From NCBI RefSeq assembly GCF_022760965.1, contig NZ_JAKVIJ010000015.1:1-64000 (forward strand): 64,000 nucleotides of DNA, in the 5' to 3' direction. The translations under genes were made by a program, and so were the position numbers. Source of the stretch: Simplicispira sedimenti. GTDB taxonomy: Bacteria > Pseudomonadota > Gammaproteobacteria > Burkholderiales > Burkholderiaceae_C. The notes beneath the pieces are model-generated. The model saw only the letters and a list, made by a program, of their open reading frames with translations, made no database searches and had not been told where the DNA came from. How positions within the stretch are numbered: the stretch's first letter is position 1; each line of letters opens with the position of its first letter. Shown piece after piece: positions 20,104 through 28,451 of the stretch.

Positions 20104-20961
20104 TCAGGCTCCAAAGTTGTTTTCGAGAAAACCGTTCTTTTTGGTGACGTCGTCGAGCGCCACCAGGGTTTCGAGCAAGGCCCGCATGTGCTTGAGCGGC
20201 ACCGCGTTGGGCCCATCCGACCAGGCCTCGGCGGGCTTGGGGTGCGTTTCCATGAACAGCCCCGCCACGCCCACCGCCACGCCCGCACGGGCCAGCACCG
20301 GCACCATCTCGCGCGCGCCGCCGCTCACGGCACCCAGGCCGCCGGGCTTTTGCACCGAGTGGGTCACGTCGAACACCACGGGCGCGCCGGAGTTGCGCAT
20401 TTCGGCCAGACTGGTCATGTCGGCCACGAGGTTGTTGTAGCCGAAGCTCACGCCGCGCTCGCAGGCGAGGAAGCGGTCTTCCGACAGTCCGGCTTCCTTG
20501 GCGGCGGCACGGGCCTTGTCGATGACGTTTTTCATGTCCCAGGGTGCGAGGAACTGCCCCTTCTTGATGTTCACCGGCTTGCCGGACTGTGCCACGGCGC
20601 GGATGAAGTCGGTCTGGCGGCACAGGAAGGCCGGCGTCTGCAGCACGTCCACCACGCTGGCCACCTCGGCCACCTGGGCGGCTTCGTGCACATCGGTCAG
20701 GATGGGCAGCTGCAGTTGGCGGCGCACTTCATCGAGGATCTTCAGGCCTGCGTCCAGCCCCACGCCGCGCTGGCTGGTGCCGGACGAGCGGTTGGCCTTG
20801 TCGAACGAGCCCTTGTAGATCAGCGGAATGCCCAGCGCCGTGCAGGTCTCCTTGAGCTGGCCCGCGACGTCCAGCGACATCTGCAGGCTTTCGATGGAGC
20901 AGGTGCCAGCGATCAGGAAGAAGCGCTGGTCGAGGCCGACGTCGAATCCGCAGAGTTGCAT
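20104..20961 (-). CDS. kdsA: 2-dehydro-3-deoxyphosphooctonate aldolase (Kdo-8-P synthase)
   Basis: Condenses phosphoenolpyruvate with arabinose 5-phosphate to make Kdo-8-phosphate for lipopolysaccharide core. The 285-residue product contains G-T-C-S-I-E-S, Y-K-G-S-F-D-K-A-N-R-S-S near residue 50, T-D-V-H-E, G-Q-F-L-A-P-W-D-M and D-V-T-H-S-V-Q near residue 200. Relatives usually have G-P-C at the first of these sites; here it reads G-T-C. Some Kdo-8-P synthases need a metal bound by an N-terminal Cys; whether this one does was not judged. It lies 11 bases downstream of pyrG. Confidence 0.95.
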   Translation of the reverse strand: MQLCGFDVGLDQRFFLIAGTCSIESLQMSLDVAGQLKETCTALGIPLIYKGSFDKANRSSGTSQRGVGLDAGLKILDEVRRQLQLPILTDVHEAAQVAEVASVVDVLQTPAFLCRQTDFIRAVAQSGKPVNIKKGQFLAPWDMKNVIDKARAAAKEAGLSEDRFLACERGVSFGYNNLVADMTSLAEMRNSGAPVVFDVTHSVQKPGGLGAVSGGAREMVPVLARAGVAVGVAGLFMETHPKPAEAWSDGPNAVPLKHMRALLETLVALDDVTKKNGFLENNFGA

Positions 20962-20972
20962 GGTGCGTTCCT

Positions 20973-22628
20973 TCAGGCTTTGGTGGCCTTCTGGTGCTCG
21001 ACGGCCGCCTTGATGAAGGCGTTGAACAGCGGGTGGCCGTTCCATGGGGTGGACTTGAACTCGGGGTGGAACTGCACGCCGATGTACCAGGGGTGCACGC
21101 TGTGCGGCAGCTCGACGATCTCGGTCAGGTGCTCGCGCTGCGTCAGCGCCGAGATCACCAGGCCCGCCTTGCGCAACGGGTCGAGGTAGTTCACGTTGGC
21201 TTCGTAGCGGTGGCGGTGGCGCTCGGTCACCACGTCGCCGTAGATGCTGTGGGCCAGCGTGCCTGGCTGCACGTCGGAGCTTTGCGCGCCCAGGCGCATC
21301 GTTCCGCCCAGATCGGAGCTGGCGTCGCGCTTCTGGATGCTGCCGTCCGCATCCTTCCATTCGGTGATGAGGGCGATGACGGGGTGCTTGCAGTCCGGGT
21401 CGAACTCGGTGCTGTTGGCGCCTTCGAGGCCCGCCACGTGGCGCGCGTATTCGATGGTGGCCACCTGCATGCCCAGGCAAATGCCCAGGTAGGGCACCTT
21501 GTGCTCGCGCGCATAGCGGGCGGTGTTGATCTTGCCTTCCACGCCGCGCTGGCCGAAGCCGCCGGGCACCAGGATGGCGTCGTAACGGGCCAGCTTCTCT
21601 GCGGCGTCCGGGCCTTCCATGGTTTCTGAATCGACATGGTCGATCTTCACGCGCACATGGTTCTGCATGCCGGCGTGGCGCAGCGCCTCGTTGACCGACT
21701 TGTAGCTGTCGGACAGATCGACGTATTTGCCGACCATGGCGATGGTGACCTCGCCCTGTGGGTGCTCGGTCTCATGCACCAGCGCGTCCCAGCGCTTGAG
21801 GCTGGTGGGCGGGGTGTTCAGGCGCAGCTTGTCGCAGATCAGGCCGTCCAGGCCCTGCTCGTGCAGCATGCGCGGCACCTTGTAGATGGTGTCCACGTCC
21901 CACATGCTGATCACGCCCCATTCGGGCACGTTGGTGAACAACGAGATCTTGCCGCGCTCGTCTTCAGGAATGCGGCGGTCGGCACGGCACAGCAGCGCGT
22001 CGGGCTGGATGCCGATTTCGCGCAGCTTCTGCACCGTGTGCTGCGTGGGCTTGGTCTTGAGCTCGCCGGCAGCCGCGATGAAGGGCACGTAGGTCAGGTG
22101 CACGAAGGCGGCGTTGTTCGGGCCCAGCTTGAGGCTGAGCTGGCGCACGGCTTCGAGGAAGGGGAGCGATTCGATGTCGCCCACGGTGCCGCCGATTTCG
22201 ACGATGGCCACGTCCACGGCATCGTCGGTGCCTACACCGGCGCCGCGCTTGATGTATTCCTGGATCTCGTTGGTGACGTGCGGGATCACCTGCACCGTCT
22301 TGCCGAGGTAGTCGCCCCGGCGTTCCTTCTCCAGCACCGACTGGTAGATGCGGCCGGTGGTGAAGTTGTTGGCCTTCTTCATGCGCGTTTCGATGAAACG
22401 CTCGTAGTGGCCGAGGTCGAGGTCGGTTTCGGCGCCGTCGTCCGTCACGAACACTTCGCCGTGTTGGAACGGGGACATGGTGCCCGGGTCCACGTTGATG
22501 TACGGGTCGAGCTTGATGAGGGTGACTTTGAGGCCGCGCGATTCGAGGATCGCGGCAAGGGAGGCTGAGGCGATTCCCTTGCCCAGGGAAGACACCACAC
22601 CGCCGGTGACGAAGACAAATTTGGTCAT
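20973..22628 (-). CDS. pyrG: CTP synthase
   Basis: Makes CTP from UTP, ATP and glutamine. The 551-residue product has the N-terminal synthetase domain (about 1-270) beginning T-K-F-V-F-V-T-G-G-V-V-S-S-L-G-K-G, with the DPYINVDPGTMSPFQHGEV block, and the C-terminal class I glutamine amidotransferase domain with the nucleophile in G-I-C-L-G-M-Q and the H-P-E near the end. It is the first gene of its operon and divergent from coaBC with 101 bases between starts. No upstream attenuator was recognised. Confidence 0.97.
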   Translation of the reverse strand: MTKFVFVTGGVVSSLGKGIASASLAAILESRGLKVTLIKLDPYINVDPGTMSPFQHGEVFVTDDGAETDLDLGHYERFIETRMKKANNFTTGRIYQSVLEKERRGDYLGKTVQVIPHVTNEIQEYIKRGAGVGTDDAVDVAIVEIGGTVGDIESLPFLEAVRQLSLKLGPNNAAFVHLTYVPFIAAAGELKTKPTQHTVQKLREIGIQPDALLCRADRRIPEDERGKISLFTNVPEWGVISMWDVDTIYKVPRMLHEQGLDGLICDKLRLNTPPTSLKRWDALVHETEHPQGEVTIAMVGKYVDLSDSYKSVNEALRHAGMQNHVRVKIDHVDSETMEGPDAAEKLARYDAILVPGGFGQRGVEGKINTARYAREHKVPYLGICLGMQVATIEYARHVAGLEGANSTEFDPDCKHPVIALITEWKDADGSIQKRDASSDLGGTMRLGAQSSDVQPGTLAHSIYGDVVTERHRHRYEANVNYLDPLRKAGLVISALTQREHLTEIVELPHSVHPWYIGVQFHPEFKSTPWNGHPLFNAFIKAAVEHQKATKA

Positions 22629-22729
22629 GTCTTTTTAAGGTGGTGGGAAATTGGGATTATAGAGGGCGGCCCCGTCCTGCCATCGTCCGCGTGCCGTGAG
22701 TGGGGGTTCTGTCTGCTAAATTGCGGCCC

Positions 22730-23941
22730 ATGAAAGAGCTTGCCGGCAAACACATCGTCCTGGGCCTCAGTGGAGGCGTAGCCTGTTACAAATCGGCGGA
22801 GCTGTGCCGTGCCCTCATCAAGGAGGGGGCCACCGTGCAGGTGGTGATGACCGAGGCGGCCGCCCAGTTCATCACGCCCGTGACCATGCAGGCGCTGTCG
22901 AACCGGCCCGTGTACGGCTCGCAGTGGGATGCGCGCGAGGCCAACAACATGCCGCACATCAACCTCTCGCGCGAGGCCGATGCCATTCTGATCGCGCCGT
23001 GCAGCGCGGACTTCATCGCCCGCCTGGCCCAGGGTCGGGCCGACGAGCTGCTGAGCCTGCTGTGCCTGGCGCGCCCGCAGGAGCGCGTGCCGTTGCTGCT
23101 GGCGCCGGCCATGAACCGCGAGATGTGGGCGCACCCGGCCACGCAGCGCAACCTGGCCCAGGTGGCGCAGGACGGCGCCACGGTGCTGGCCGTGGGCAAC
23201 GGCGACCAGGCCTGCGGCGAGACCGGCGACGGCCGCATGCTCGAACCGGCGGAGCTGCTGGAGGAGGTGATCGCCTTCTTCACGCCCAAGTTGCTGGCGG
23301 GGCAGAAGGTGCTGGTCACGGCGGGGCCCACGTTCGAGGCCATCGACCCGGTGCGCGGCATCACCAACCATTCGAGCGGCAAGATGGGCTTTGCCATCGC
23401 CCGCGCGGCCCGCGAGGCTGGCGCCGAGGTCACGCTGGTGGCGGGCCCCGTGCACCTGCCCACGCCGCGCGGCGTGCAGCGCGTGAACGTACGTTCTGCG
23501 CAGGAAATGCTTGCGGCGACCGAGCCACGGGCGCAGTCAGCTACTGTTTTCATAGCAACCGCGGCGGTGGCTGATTGGCGCCCGGCCACGCAGGCCGAGC
23601 AGAAGATCAAGAAGGACGGCTCGGGACAGACCCCCGTGCTGGGCTTCGTCGAGACCCCGGACATCCTGGCCACGGTGGCGCAGTCGCCGCGCGCACGCGC
23701 AGGCAGCCTGTTCTGCGTCGGTTTCGCGGCCGAGAGCCACGACCTGCTCGCGCACGCCAGCGCCAAGCGCGAACGCAAGGGCGTGCCGCTGCTGGTGGGC
23801 AACATCGGCCCGGCGACGTTTGGTCAGGACGACAATGCGCTGCTGCTGGTCGATGCCACGGGGCACCGCGAACTGCCCCATGCCAGTAAGCGCACGCTGG
23901 CGCGCCAGTTGGTTGCGGAGATTGCCCAACGATTGCCCTGA
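22730..23941 (+). CDS. coaBC: bifunctional phosphopantothenoylcysteine decarboxylase / phosphopantothenate-cysteine ligase
   Basis: Catalyses two consecutive steps of coenzyme A synthesis. The 403-residue product has the flavin-dependent CoaC half (about 1-180) with G-L-S-G-G-V-A-C-Y-K, the active-site His in NMPHINLSREAD, P-A-M-N-R-E-M-W and C-G-E-T-G-D-G-R-M, and the CoaB half (about 185-400) with T-A-G-P-T-F-E-A-I-D-P-V-R and A-A-V-A-D-W-R-P. Just before the last motif the codons turn A+T-rich (positions 23531-23559) and match part of repeat R1. The start at 22730 is the ATG nearest the conserved N-terminus. Confidence 0.96.
   Translation: MKELAGKHIVLGLSGGVACYKSAELCRALIKEGATVQVVMTEAAAQFITPVTMQALSNRPVYGSQWDAREANNMPHINLSREADAILIAPCSADFIARLAQGRADELLSLLCLARPQERVPLLLAPAMNREMWAHPATQRNLAQVAQDGATVLAVGNGDQACGETGDGRMLEPAELLEEVIAFFTPKLLAGQKVLVTAGPTFEAIDPVRGITNHSSGKMGFAIARAAREAGAEVTLVAGPVHLPTPRGVQRVNVRSAQEMLAATEPRAQSATVFIATAAVADWRPATQAEQKIKKDGSGQTPVLGFVETPDILATVAQSPRARAGSLFCVGFAAESHDLLAHASAKRERKGVPLLVGNIGPATFGQDDNALLLVDATGHRELPHASKRTLARQLVAEIAQRLP
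23531..23559. repeat. partial R1 repeat inside coaBC
   Basis: GCGC, four bases, AGCTA, then TTTTCATAGCAA matches the right end of R1. It is read as A-Q-S-A-T-V-F-I-A, the same frame used by the copy in dnaX (A-Q-S-A-I-K-N-I-A). Because F-I-A also fits the conserved CoaB sequence before A-A-V-A-D-W, chance or convergence cannot be excluded. Confidence 0.4.
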
Positions 23942-23971
23942 GCCCCTTGTGGGTTCGACAGGAGGCAGACC

Positions 23972-24469
23972 ATGTCCATTGCACCCAAGCCCGAATGGGA
24001 TACCCCGCCCCACGGCGACTTTGCTGCCTATGTGGAGCGGCTCAGCGGTGCAGTGCCTGGTGCTCAGTCCGCAGGGCGTTTGCTGCAGGCTTCCAGTCCG
24101 GCCACGCGGCCAAATCCCAAGGCTGGGCCGGGCAAGCGTACGGAGGCCGTGGGTGCTGTGCAGGGCAAGGCTGTGGCGCCCGGACCGTACTCGGTGTGGG
24201 AGCCTTTGTCCCGAGTCGTGCGTGCGGTGCGCGGTGTGCTGCTGCTGTCGGTGGTGGTGCAGGTGCTGATGCTCTTCGTGCTGGAACAGGGCTCCTGGTG
24301 GGGGCTGTTTGCCACGGCCTTCGTATGGTGGGGCCTGGGCCGGGTGGCGAGCATGGTGCGCACCGTCCTGACGCTGCCAGGGGTTGCGAACGCAGACCAA
24401 GGCCTAGCGCAACTCAAGAAACAGCTGGCCGATCTGGCGCAGCAAAAGAACGCAGGAAAACGCAAGTGA
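23972..24469 (+). CDS. hypothetical membrane protein upstream of dut
   Basis: A 165-residue protein not recognised as a known family. The first 75 residues are polar and rich in Pro, Ala and Gly. Two hydrophobic segments follow (about 85-103 and 108-125), then a short basic C-terminal helix with K-K-Q-L-A-D-L-A-Q-Q-K. Its stop overlaps the GTG start of dut (GTGA), which implies translational coupling and a conserved pairing. It starts 30 bases after coaBC. No function is proposed. Confidence 0.7.
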   Translation: MSIAPKPEWDTPPHGDFAAYVERLSGAVPGAQSAGRLLQASSPATRPNPKAGPGKRTEAVGAVQGKAVAPGPYSVWEPLSRVVRAVRGVLLLSVVVQVLMLFVLEQGSWWGLFATAFVWWGLGRVASMVRTVLTLPGVANADQGLAQLKKQLADLAQQKNAGKRK

Positions 24470-24915
24470 AGATTGACGTCAAGATACTGGATCCGCGCAT
24501 GGCGGAGCAACTCCCCGCCTACGCCACGCCCGGCAGCGCCGGGCTCGACCTGCGGGCCTGCCTGGATGCGCCGCTCACGCTGGAACCCAACGCCTGGCAT
24601 CTGGTGCCCACGGGCATTGCCATCCACCTGTGCGACCCGGGCTACGCGGCGTTGATCCTCCCGCGCTCTGGCCTGGGCCACAAGCATGGCATTGTGCTGG
24701 GCAATCTGGTGGGTCTGATCGACAGTGACTACCAGGGGCAACTCATGGTCAGCGCCTGGAACCGCAGCGACCAGGCCTTCACCATCGAGCCCATGGAGCG
24801 CCTGGCGCAAATGGTCATCGTGCCGGTGGTCCAGGCCCAGTTCAACGTGGTCAGCGAGTTTTCCCAATCCAGCGCGCGTGGCGAGGGGGGCTACGGCTCC
24901 ACCGGTTCGCGTTGA
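24466..24915 (+). CDS. dut: dUTP diphosphatase
   Basis: Trimeric dUTPase that removes dUTP and supplies dUMP. The 149-residue product carries all five family motifs: S-A-G-L-D-L-R-A near residue 24, P-R-S-G-L-G-H-K-H-G near 66, GLIDSDYQGQLMV near 84, E-R-L-A-Q-M-V near 111, and the C-terminal ARGEGGYGSTG arm. The start is a GTG at 24466 overlapping the upstream stop by four bases. The coaBC-dut proximity is a classic proteobacterial arrangement. Confidence 0.96.
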   Translation: MKIDVKILDPRMAEQLPAYATPGSAGLDLRACLDAPLTLEPNAWHLVPTGIAIHLCDPGYAALILPRSGLGHKHGIVLGNLVGLIDSDYQGQLMVSAWNRSDQAFTIEPMERLAQMVIVPVVQAQFNVVSEFSQSSARGEGGYGSTGSR

Positions 24916-25057
24916 ACATCGGCGCCTGTAGGACGGTTCGTACGGCGGGGTGGGGCGGCTTCTTACGGGCAGTCCGGCTGTCGCCCGGCAGTGGGGTGTG
25001 GCTGGACAGGCGTTCAATGGTTGTATTGACAGTCCATTCTTTCACTAGGAGGTTCGC

Positions 25058-25558
25058 TTGAATCAACCCCACAACCATCGGCGTGCGCGCGCCAGCGCGC
25101 TTGTCTGCGCAGCTGTCGCGGTCGGGCTCTTGTCTGCTTGCGCGCACCAGCGCCCGGCCCCGCAGGCTTACCCTCAAGGGACCTATCAAGGCGGTTACCC
25201 GGCGCATGCACCAGCCGCTACGGAGTATGGGCGTGTCACCCACATTCAGTGGCTGCAGGGCTATCACCAGGGGCAGTCCACCGGGGCTGGCGCTGTCATT
25301 GGTGCCGTGGTCGGTGGCCTGATTGGCAACCAGGTCGGCAAGGGCAGTGGCCGCGCCGCTGCCACGGCCGTGGGCGTGGTGGGCGGGGCGGTGGCTGGCA
25401 ACGCCATTGAAGAGCGCAATCAGTCTGCCCAGGGGGCCTACCGCATCACCATCCGGCTCGACCGCGGTGGGCAGCGGGTGTATGACGTGCCTTCCGTCGG
25501 CGACTTGCGCGTGGGCGATCCCGTGCGCATGGTCAATGGCCAGATATCGCGCTATTGA
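25058..25558 (+). CDS. glycine-zipper 2TM-domain lipoprotein
   Basis: Outer-membrane-type lipoprotein of 166 residues related to the 17-kDa antigen/SlyB/OsmB group. It starts at a TTG that is well supported by a perfect AGGAGG (25047-25052) five bases upstream. A lipobox-like L-S-A-C ends the signal near residue 28. After a Pro/Tyr-rich segment, residues about 75-115 form a glycine zipper (G-A-V-I-G-A-V-V-G-G-L-I-G-N). The C-terminal part contains I-T-I-R-L-D-R-G-G, typical of this group. Probably an envelope-stability protein; exact role unknown. Confidence 0.85.
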   Translation: MNQPHNHRRARASALVCAAVAVGLLSACAHQRPAPQAYPQGTYQGGYPAHAPAATEYGRVTHIQWLQGYHQGQSTGAGAVIGAVVGGLIGNQVGKGSGRAAATAVGVVGGAVAGNAIEERNQSAQGAYRITIRLDRGGQRVYDVPSVGDLRVGDPVRMVNGQISRY

Positions 25559-25597
25559 GCCGGGGTCAGACCGGTGCTGGATTGCCCGTGGTCTGGT

Positions 25598-26122
25598 TCA
25601 GTGCAGTGATGCACTGCCCGGTGCCTGAGGCTGTACGCGAAAGAACCCGGTGCCTGCGGTGCCGCGCCCGACTTCATCCACCGTGGCTTCCCGTATGGCA
25701 CACACTTTCAGTTGGAGGCGCAGGGCGATGCCCGCCAGGGGATGGTTTCCGTCGAGTACCATGTGCTCGGGGTAGATTTCGCTGATGGTGTACAGCACAT
25801 CGCGCGGCGCATCGGCATTGCAGCCCGCAGGCAGGGCGTGGCCCTCAATGGTCATGCCTTCTTCAAGGCTGTCCGGAAACAGTGAGCGCGGCTCCAGAAA
25901 CAGCAGCTGATCCTGGTAGTCGCCAAACGCATCCTCCGGCTCCAGGTGCAGTGCCAGCGTATCGCCCACGCGGTGGCCCTGCAGTGCTTCCTCGATGCGC
26001 GCGAGCAGATCGTTGCCGCCCACCAGAAACTCAACTGGATCGTCGAGTACGTCCAGCTCTTCGCCGAGGGTGTCCTTGAGCACCCAAGTCAGCGCCACTA
26101 CACATTGATGTTTGATTTCCAT
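25598..26122 (-). CDS. SlyD-like FKBP-type peptidyl-prolyl isomerase
   Basis: Cytoplasmic prolyl isomerase and chaperone of the SlyD class. The 174-residue product starts M-E-I-K-H-Q-C-V-V-A-L-T-W, has the FKBP element F-L-V-G-G-N-D-L-L-A-R-I-E-E-A-L and the G-x-x-V-G-D-T core, with an insert-in-flap domain (about 75-125) containing D-A-F-G-D. The His-rich nickel-binding tail of E. coli SlyD is absent and replaced by a short Gly/Ala/Pro-rich end. The ATG at 26122 is preferred to the upstream one because it matches the family start. Confidence 0.85.
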   Translation of the reverse strand: MEIKHQCVVALTWVLKDTLGEELDVLDDPVEFLVGGNDLLARIEEALQGHRVGDTLALHLEPEDAFGDYQDQLLFLEPRSLFPDSLEEGMTIEGHALPAGCNADAPRDVLYTISEIYPEHMVLDGNHPLAGIALRLQLKVCAIREATVDEVGRGTAGTGFFRVQPQAPGSASLH

Positions 26123-26166
26123 ACGAGAATTGTCGCAGTTTGGCCCATCCATGCCCGGAGTGCACC

Positions 26167-26691
26167 ATGACCATCGATCCGCAGCCCCCCCAAAGCAACG
26201 CAGTACAGACGCTCCCGGAGGGGCGTTTCAGTGGGCGCGAGGCCTTTCAGCAGTTGGTGCGCGATGCGCTGGCAACCGCTGCCCGCGAGGGTTGGCGCGA
26301 GATCATCCTGAGCGATGCCGATTTTCATGACTGGCCGCTGGGTGAGCGTGCGGTGGTCGAATCGCTGCAGGAATGGGCCCGTGGCGGCAGACGCCTCACC
26401 TTTCTGGCCTGCAACTACAACGAGGTGATTCGACGCCACGCCCGGTTGGTGCGATGGCGTACCACCTGGGACCACATCCTGACTTGCCGCGCCTGCCCAG
26501 CGGCCGACCCTTTGGACATTCCCAGCGCCATCTGGTCCCCGCAGTGGGTTCTTCATCGTCTGGACCCCGACCGCTGTGCGGGTGTGACGGGAACAGAGCC
26601 CTCGCGCCGGGTGCTGCTGCAAGAGGTGTTGGGGGAGTGGGTGCGCAGCAAGAGTGCTCCGGGATTTCCGGCGACCACCCTGGGGCTGTGA
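26167..26691 (+). CDS. conserved hypothetical protein
   Basis: A 174-residue soluble protein with no signal peptide or membrane segment. The most striking block is EGWREIILSDADFHDWPLGE followed by L-T-F-L-A-C-N-Y-N-E-V, which reads like a beta strand-helix-beta strand unit. A W-R-T-T-W-D-H segment and a C-R-A-C pair occur near residue 110. I do not recognise the family. It is divergent from the SlyD-like gene with 44 bases between starts, so the two may share control. Confidence 0.65.
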   Translation: MTIDPQPPQSNAVQTLPEGRFSGREAFQQLVRDALATAAREGWREIILSDADFHDWPLGERAVVESLQEWARGGRRLTFLACNYNEVIRRHARLVRWRTTWDHILTCRACPAADPLDIPSAIWSPQWVLHRLDPDRCAGVTGTEPSRRVLLQEVLGEWVRSKSAPGFPATTLGL

Positions 26692-26931
26692 GTCCGTGGT
26701 TTGTGTGGAAATCATGTCAACCATGTCAGGCCGCCGTCAGTTATAGGCAATGCAGCCCAGGGTGTATGCGGATTGGTGTTTTTCACTATTGACGAATTCG
26801 CAATACAATCGCCAGCTGATTTTTTGATAGCGCTTTGGCCTGTATCAACGTACTGCCAAAGCAAATTTTGGCTGAAATCAGTCGAAATACCTGATCTTCG
26901 TTTTTTTGACCCTCCTCAAGGAAAACCTGAA

Positions 26932-27174
26932 ATGAACAAGTCCCTCGTCATCGCTTCCCTGATCGCTGCTGCCGCCCTGGCTGCCTGTGGCAAGAAGGAA
27001 GAGCCGGCACCTGCTCCCGCGCCCGCACCTGCTGCCGCTCCTGCAGCACCGGCCGCTCCTGCCGTCGAGGCCGCTTCCGCTGCTGCAGAAGCAGCTTCTG
27101 CACCTGCCGCCGCTCCTGCAGCATCCGAGGCAGCACCGGCTGCTCCCGCAGCAGCTTCCGAAGCCGCCAAGTAA
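26932..27174 (+). CDS. small Ala/Pro-rich lipoprotein
   Basis: An 80-residue protein with a textbook lipoprotein signal: M-N-K-S-L then a hydrophobic core and L-A-A-C at residues 16-19, so the mature protein starts at Cys19 as C-G-K-K-E-E. The mature part is almost only Ala, Pro, Glu and Ser, a flexible low-complexity tether. An AAGGA-type ribosome site is 10 bases upstream, and a strong terminator follows. The 240-base leader from 26692 is unusually A+T-rich for this genome and holds an inverted repeat (GCTTTGGC / GCCAAAGC). Function unknown; likely abundant because of its stand-alone unit. Confidence 0.8.
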   Translation: MNKSLVIASLIAAAALAACGKKEEPAPAPAPAPAAAPAAPAAPAVEAASAAAEAASAPAAAPAASEAAPAAPAAASEAAK

Positions 27175-27227
27175 GCATAGACAGGTGTTTGGTACATGCC
27201 CCGACGGGTGTGTGCCGATGACACTCC

Positions 27228-27258
27228 AGCCCCGACCTTCACAGGCCGGGGCTTTTTT
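27228..27258 (+). terminator. rho-independent terminator of the small lipoprotein gene
   Basis: Stem AGCCCCG (27228-27234) with CGGGGCT (27247-27253), extended by an inner CCT/AGG, followed by a run of six T. It lies 53 bases after the lipoprotein stop. Confidence 0.88.
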
Positions 27259-27296
27259 ATTGGGCGTGTCAGTGCGACGACATAGTGTGGCCAAAG

Positions 27297-27333
27297 AAAA
27301 AACCCCGCTATCGGAACGATAGCGGGGTTTTTT
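27297..27333. terminator. bidirectional terminator between lipoprotein and tRNA-Thr
   Basis: Perfect 11-base-pair stem CCCCGCTATCG / CGATAGCGGGG with a GAA loop, flanked by six A and six T. It works on both strands. On the minus strand it sits 12 bases after the tRNA-Thr 3' end and would close the fbp/tRNA transcript. Confidence 0.92.
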
Positions 27334-27344
27334 CTTTACTGACT

Positions 27345-27420
27345 TGGTGCCGGAGAGATGAATCGAACACCCGACCTTCTCATTACGAATGAGCTGCTCT
27401 ACCGACTGAGCTACACCGGC
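27345..27420 (-). tRNA. tRNA-Thr (anticodon CGT)
   Basis: A 76-base cloverleaf on the minus strand starting GCCGGTG and ending CCGGCACCA, with CCA encoded. The D arm reads GCTC-AGTCGGTA-GAGC, the anticodon loop TTCGTAA gives CGT, and the T loop is TTCGATT. It decodes ACG. The acceptor stem appears to have one T-T mismatch at the sixth pair. It starts 12 bases after the fbp stop on the same strand. Confidence 0.95.
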
Positions 27421-27432
27421 GTAAGCCTCAAA

Positions 27433-28440
27433 TTATAGCGTGGAATGGTAGCTTGTCACGCGCTCGACCTCATTTTTTGAGCCGAGGATCACGCTGACGC
27501 GTTCATGCAACTGGGTGGGCTGGATGTCGAGGATGCGCTGGCGGCCGTTGGTGGCGGCTCCGCCGGCTTGCTCGACGAGCCAGCCCATGGGGTTGGCTTC
27601 GTACAGCAGGCGCAGCTTGCCGGGCTTGTTGGGTTCGCGTTTGTCCCAGGGGTACATGAAGATGCCGCCGCGCGTCATGATGCGGTGCACATCGGCCACC
27701 ATGCTGGCGATCCAGCGCATGTTGAAGTCCTTGCCGCGCGGCCCTTCCTTGCCCTGCAGGCATTCGTCGATGTAGCGGCGCACGGGCTCGTCCCAGTGGC
27801 GCATGTTGCTCATGTTGATGGCGAATTCCTTGGTGTCTTCGGGAATGCGCACGTTCTCCTGGGTCAGCACGAACGAACCCTGCTCGCGGTCGAGCGTGAA
27901 CATGGCCACGCCGTCGCCCACGGTGAGCACCAGCGTGGTCTGCGGGCCGTAGACGCAGTAGCCCGCGGCCACCTGGTGGCTGCCGGGCTGCAGGAAGTCG
28001 CCTTCGTCCACGCCGCGGTCGTCTTCCGGCATCTTGAGCACGCTGAAGATGGTGCCGATGCTCACGTTCACATCGATGTTGGATGAACCGTCGAGGGGAT
28101 CGAACAGCAGCAGGTATTCGCCCTGGGGATAGCGGTTGGGCACCACGTAGATGCCGTCCATTTCCTCGCTGGCCATGGCGGCCAGGTGGCCTCCCCATTC
28201 GTTGGCCTCGATCAGCACCTCGTTGGCGATGATGTCGAGCTTCTTCTGCATTTCGCCCTGCACGTTTTCGCTCTCGGCGCTGCCGAGCACGCCGCCCAGG
28301 GCGCCTTTGTTGACGGCCTGGCTGATGCTCTTGCAGGCGCGGGCCACCACTTCGAGCAGCAGGCGCAGTTCAGAGGGGATGTGGCCTGCCACGCGCTGCT
28401 GTTCCACCAGGTAGCGGGTGAGGCTGATGCGTTTTGCCAT
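27433..28440 (-). CDS. fbp: fructose-1,6-bisphosphatase class I
   Basis: Gluconeogenic phosphatase converting fructose 1,6-bisphosphate to fructose 6-phosphate. The 335-residue product has the metal-binding core FDPLDGSSNIDVN near residue 113, A-S-E-E-M-D-G near 90, and G-G-I-F-M-Y-P-W-D near 260, all class I markers. It follows pepN by 11 bases and precedes tRNA-Thr by 12 bases, so it looks like the last protein gene of the prfB-pepN-fbp unit. Confidence 0.96.
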   Translation of the reverse strand: MAKRISLTRYLVEQQRVAGHIPSELRLLLEVVARACKSISQAVNKGALGGVLGSAESENVQGEMQKKLDIIANEVLIEANEWGGHLAAMASEEMDGIYVVPNRYPQGEYLLLFDPLDGSSNIDVNVSIGTIFSVLKMPEDDRGVDEGDFLQPGSHQVAAGYCVYGPQTTLVLTVGDGVAMFTLDREQGSFVLTQENVRIPEDTKEFAINMSNMRHWDEPVRRYIDECLQGKEGPRGKDFNMRWIASMVADVHRIMTRGGIFMYPWDKREPNKPGKLRLLYEANPMGWLVEQAGGAATNGRQRILDIQPTQLHERVSVILGSKNEVERVTSYHSTL

Positions 28441-28451
28441 GCGGGTTCTCC

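Noticed and set aside
25026..25057. TTGACA at 25026-25031 as a promoter for the glycine-zipper gene
   Set aside because: It is too close to the start codon at 25058 for a -10 box and ribosome site to fit.
26780..26815. TTGACG and TACAAT before the small lipoprotein as a sigma-70 promoter
   Set aside because: The two hexamers are only nine bases apart; no alternative -35 at 16-18 bases matched well.
26815..26880. Possible degenerate R1 copy upstream of the small lipoprotein gene (TTTTTTGATAGCGC)
   Set aside because: The start resembles R1 but the rest diverges; the inverted repeat GCTTTGGC/GCCAAAGC is not the R1 arm.
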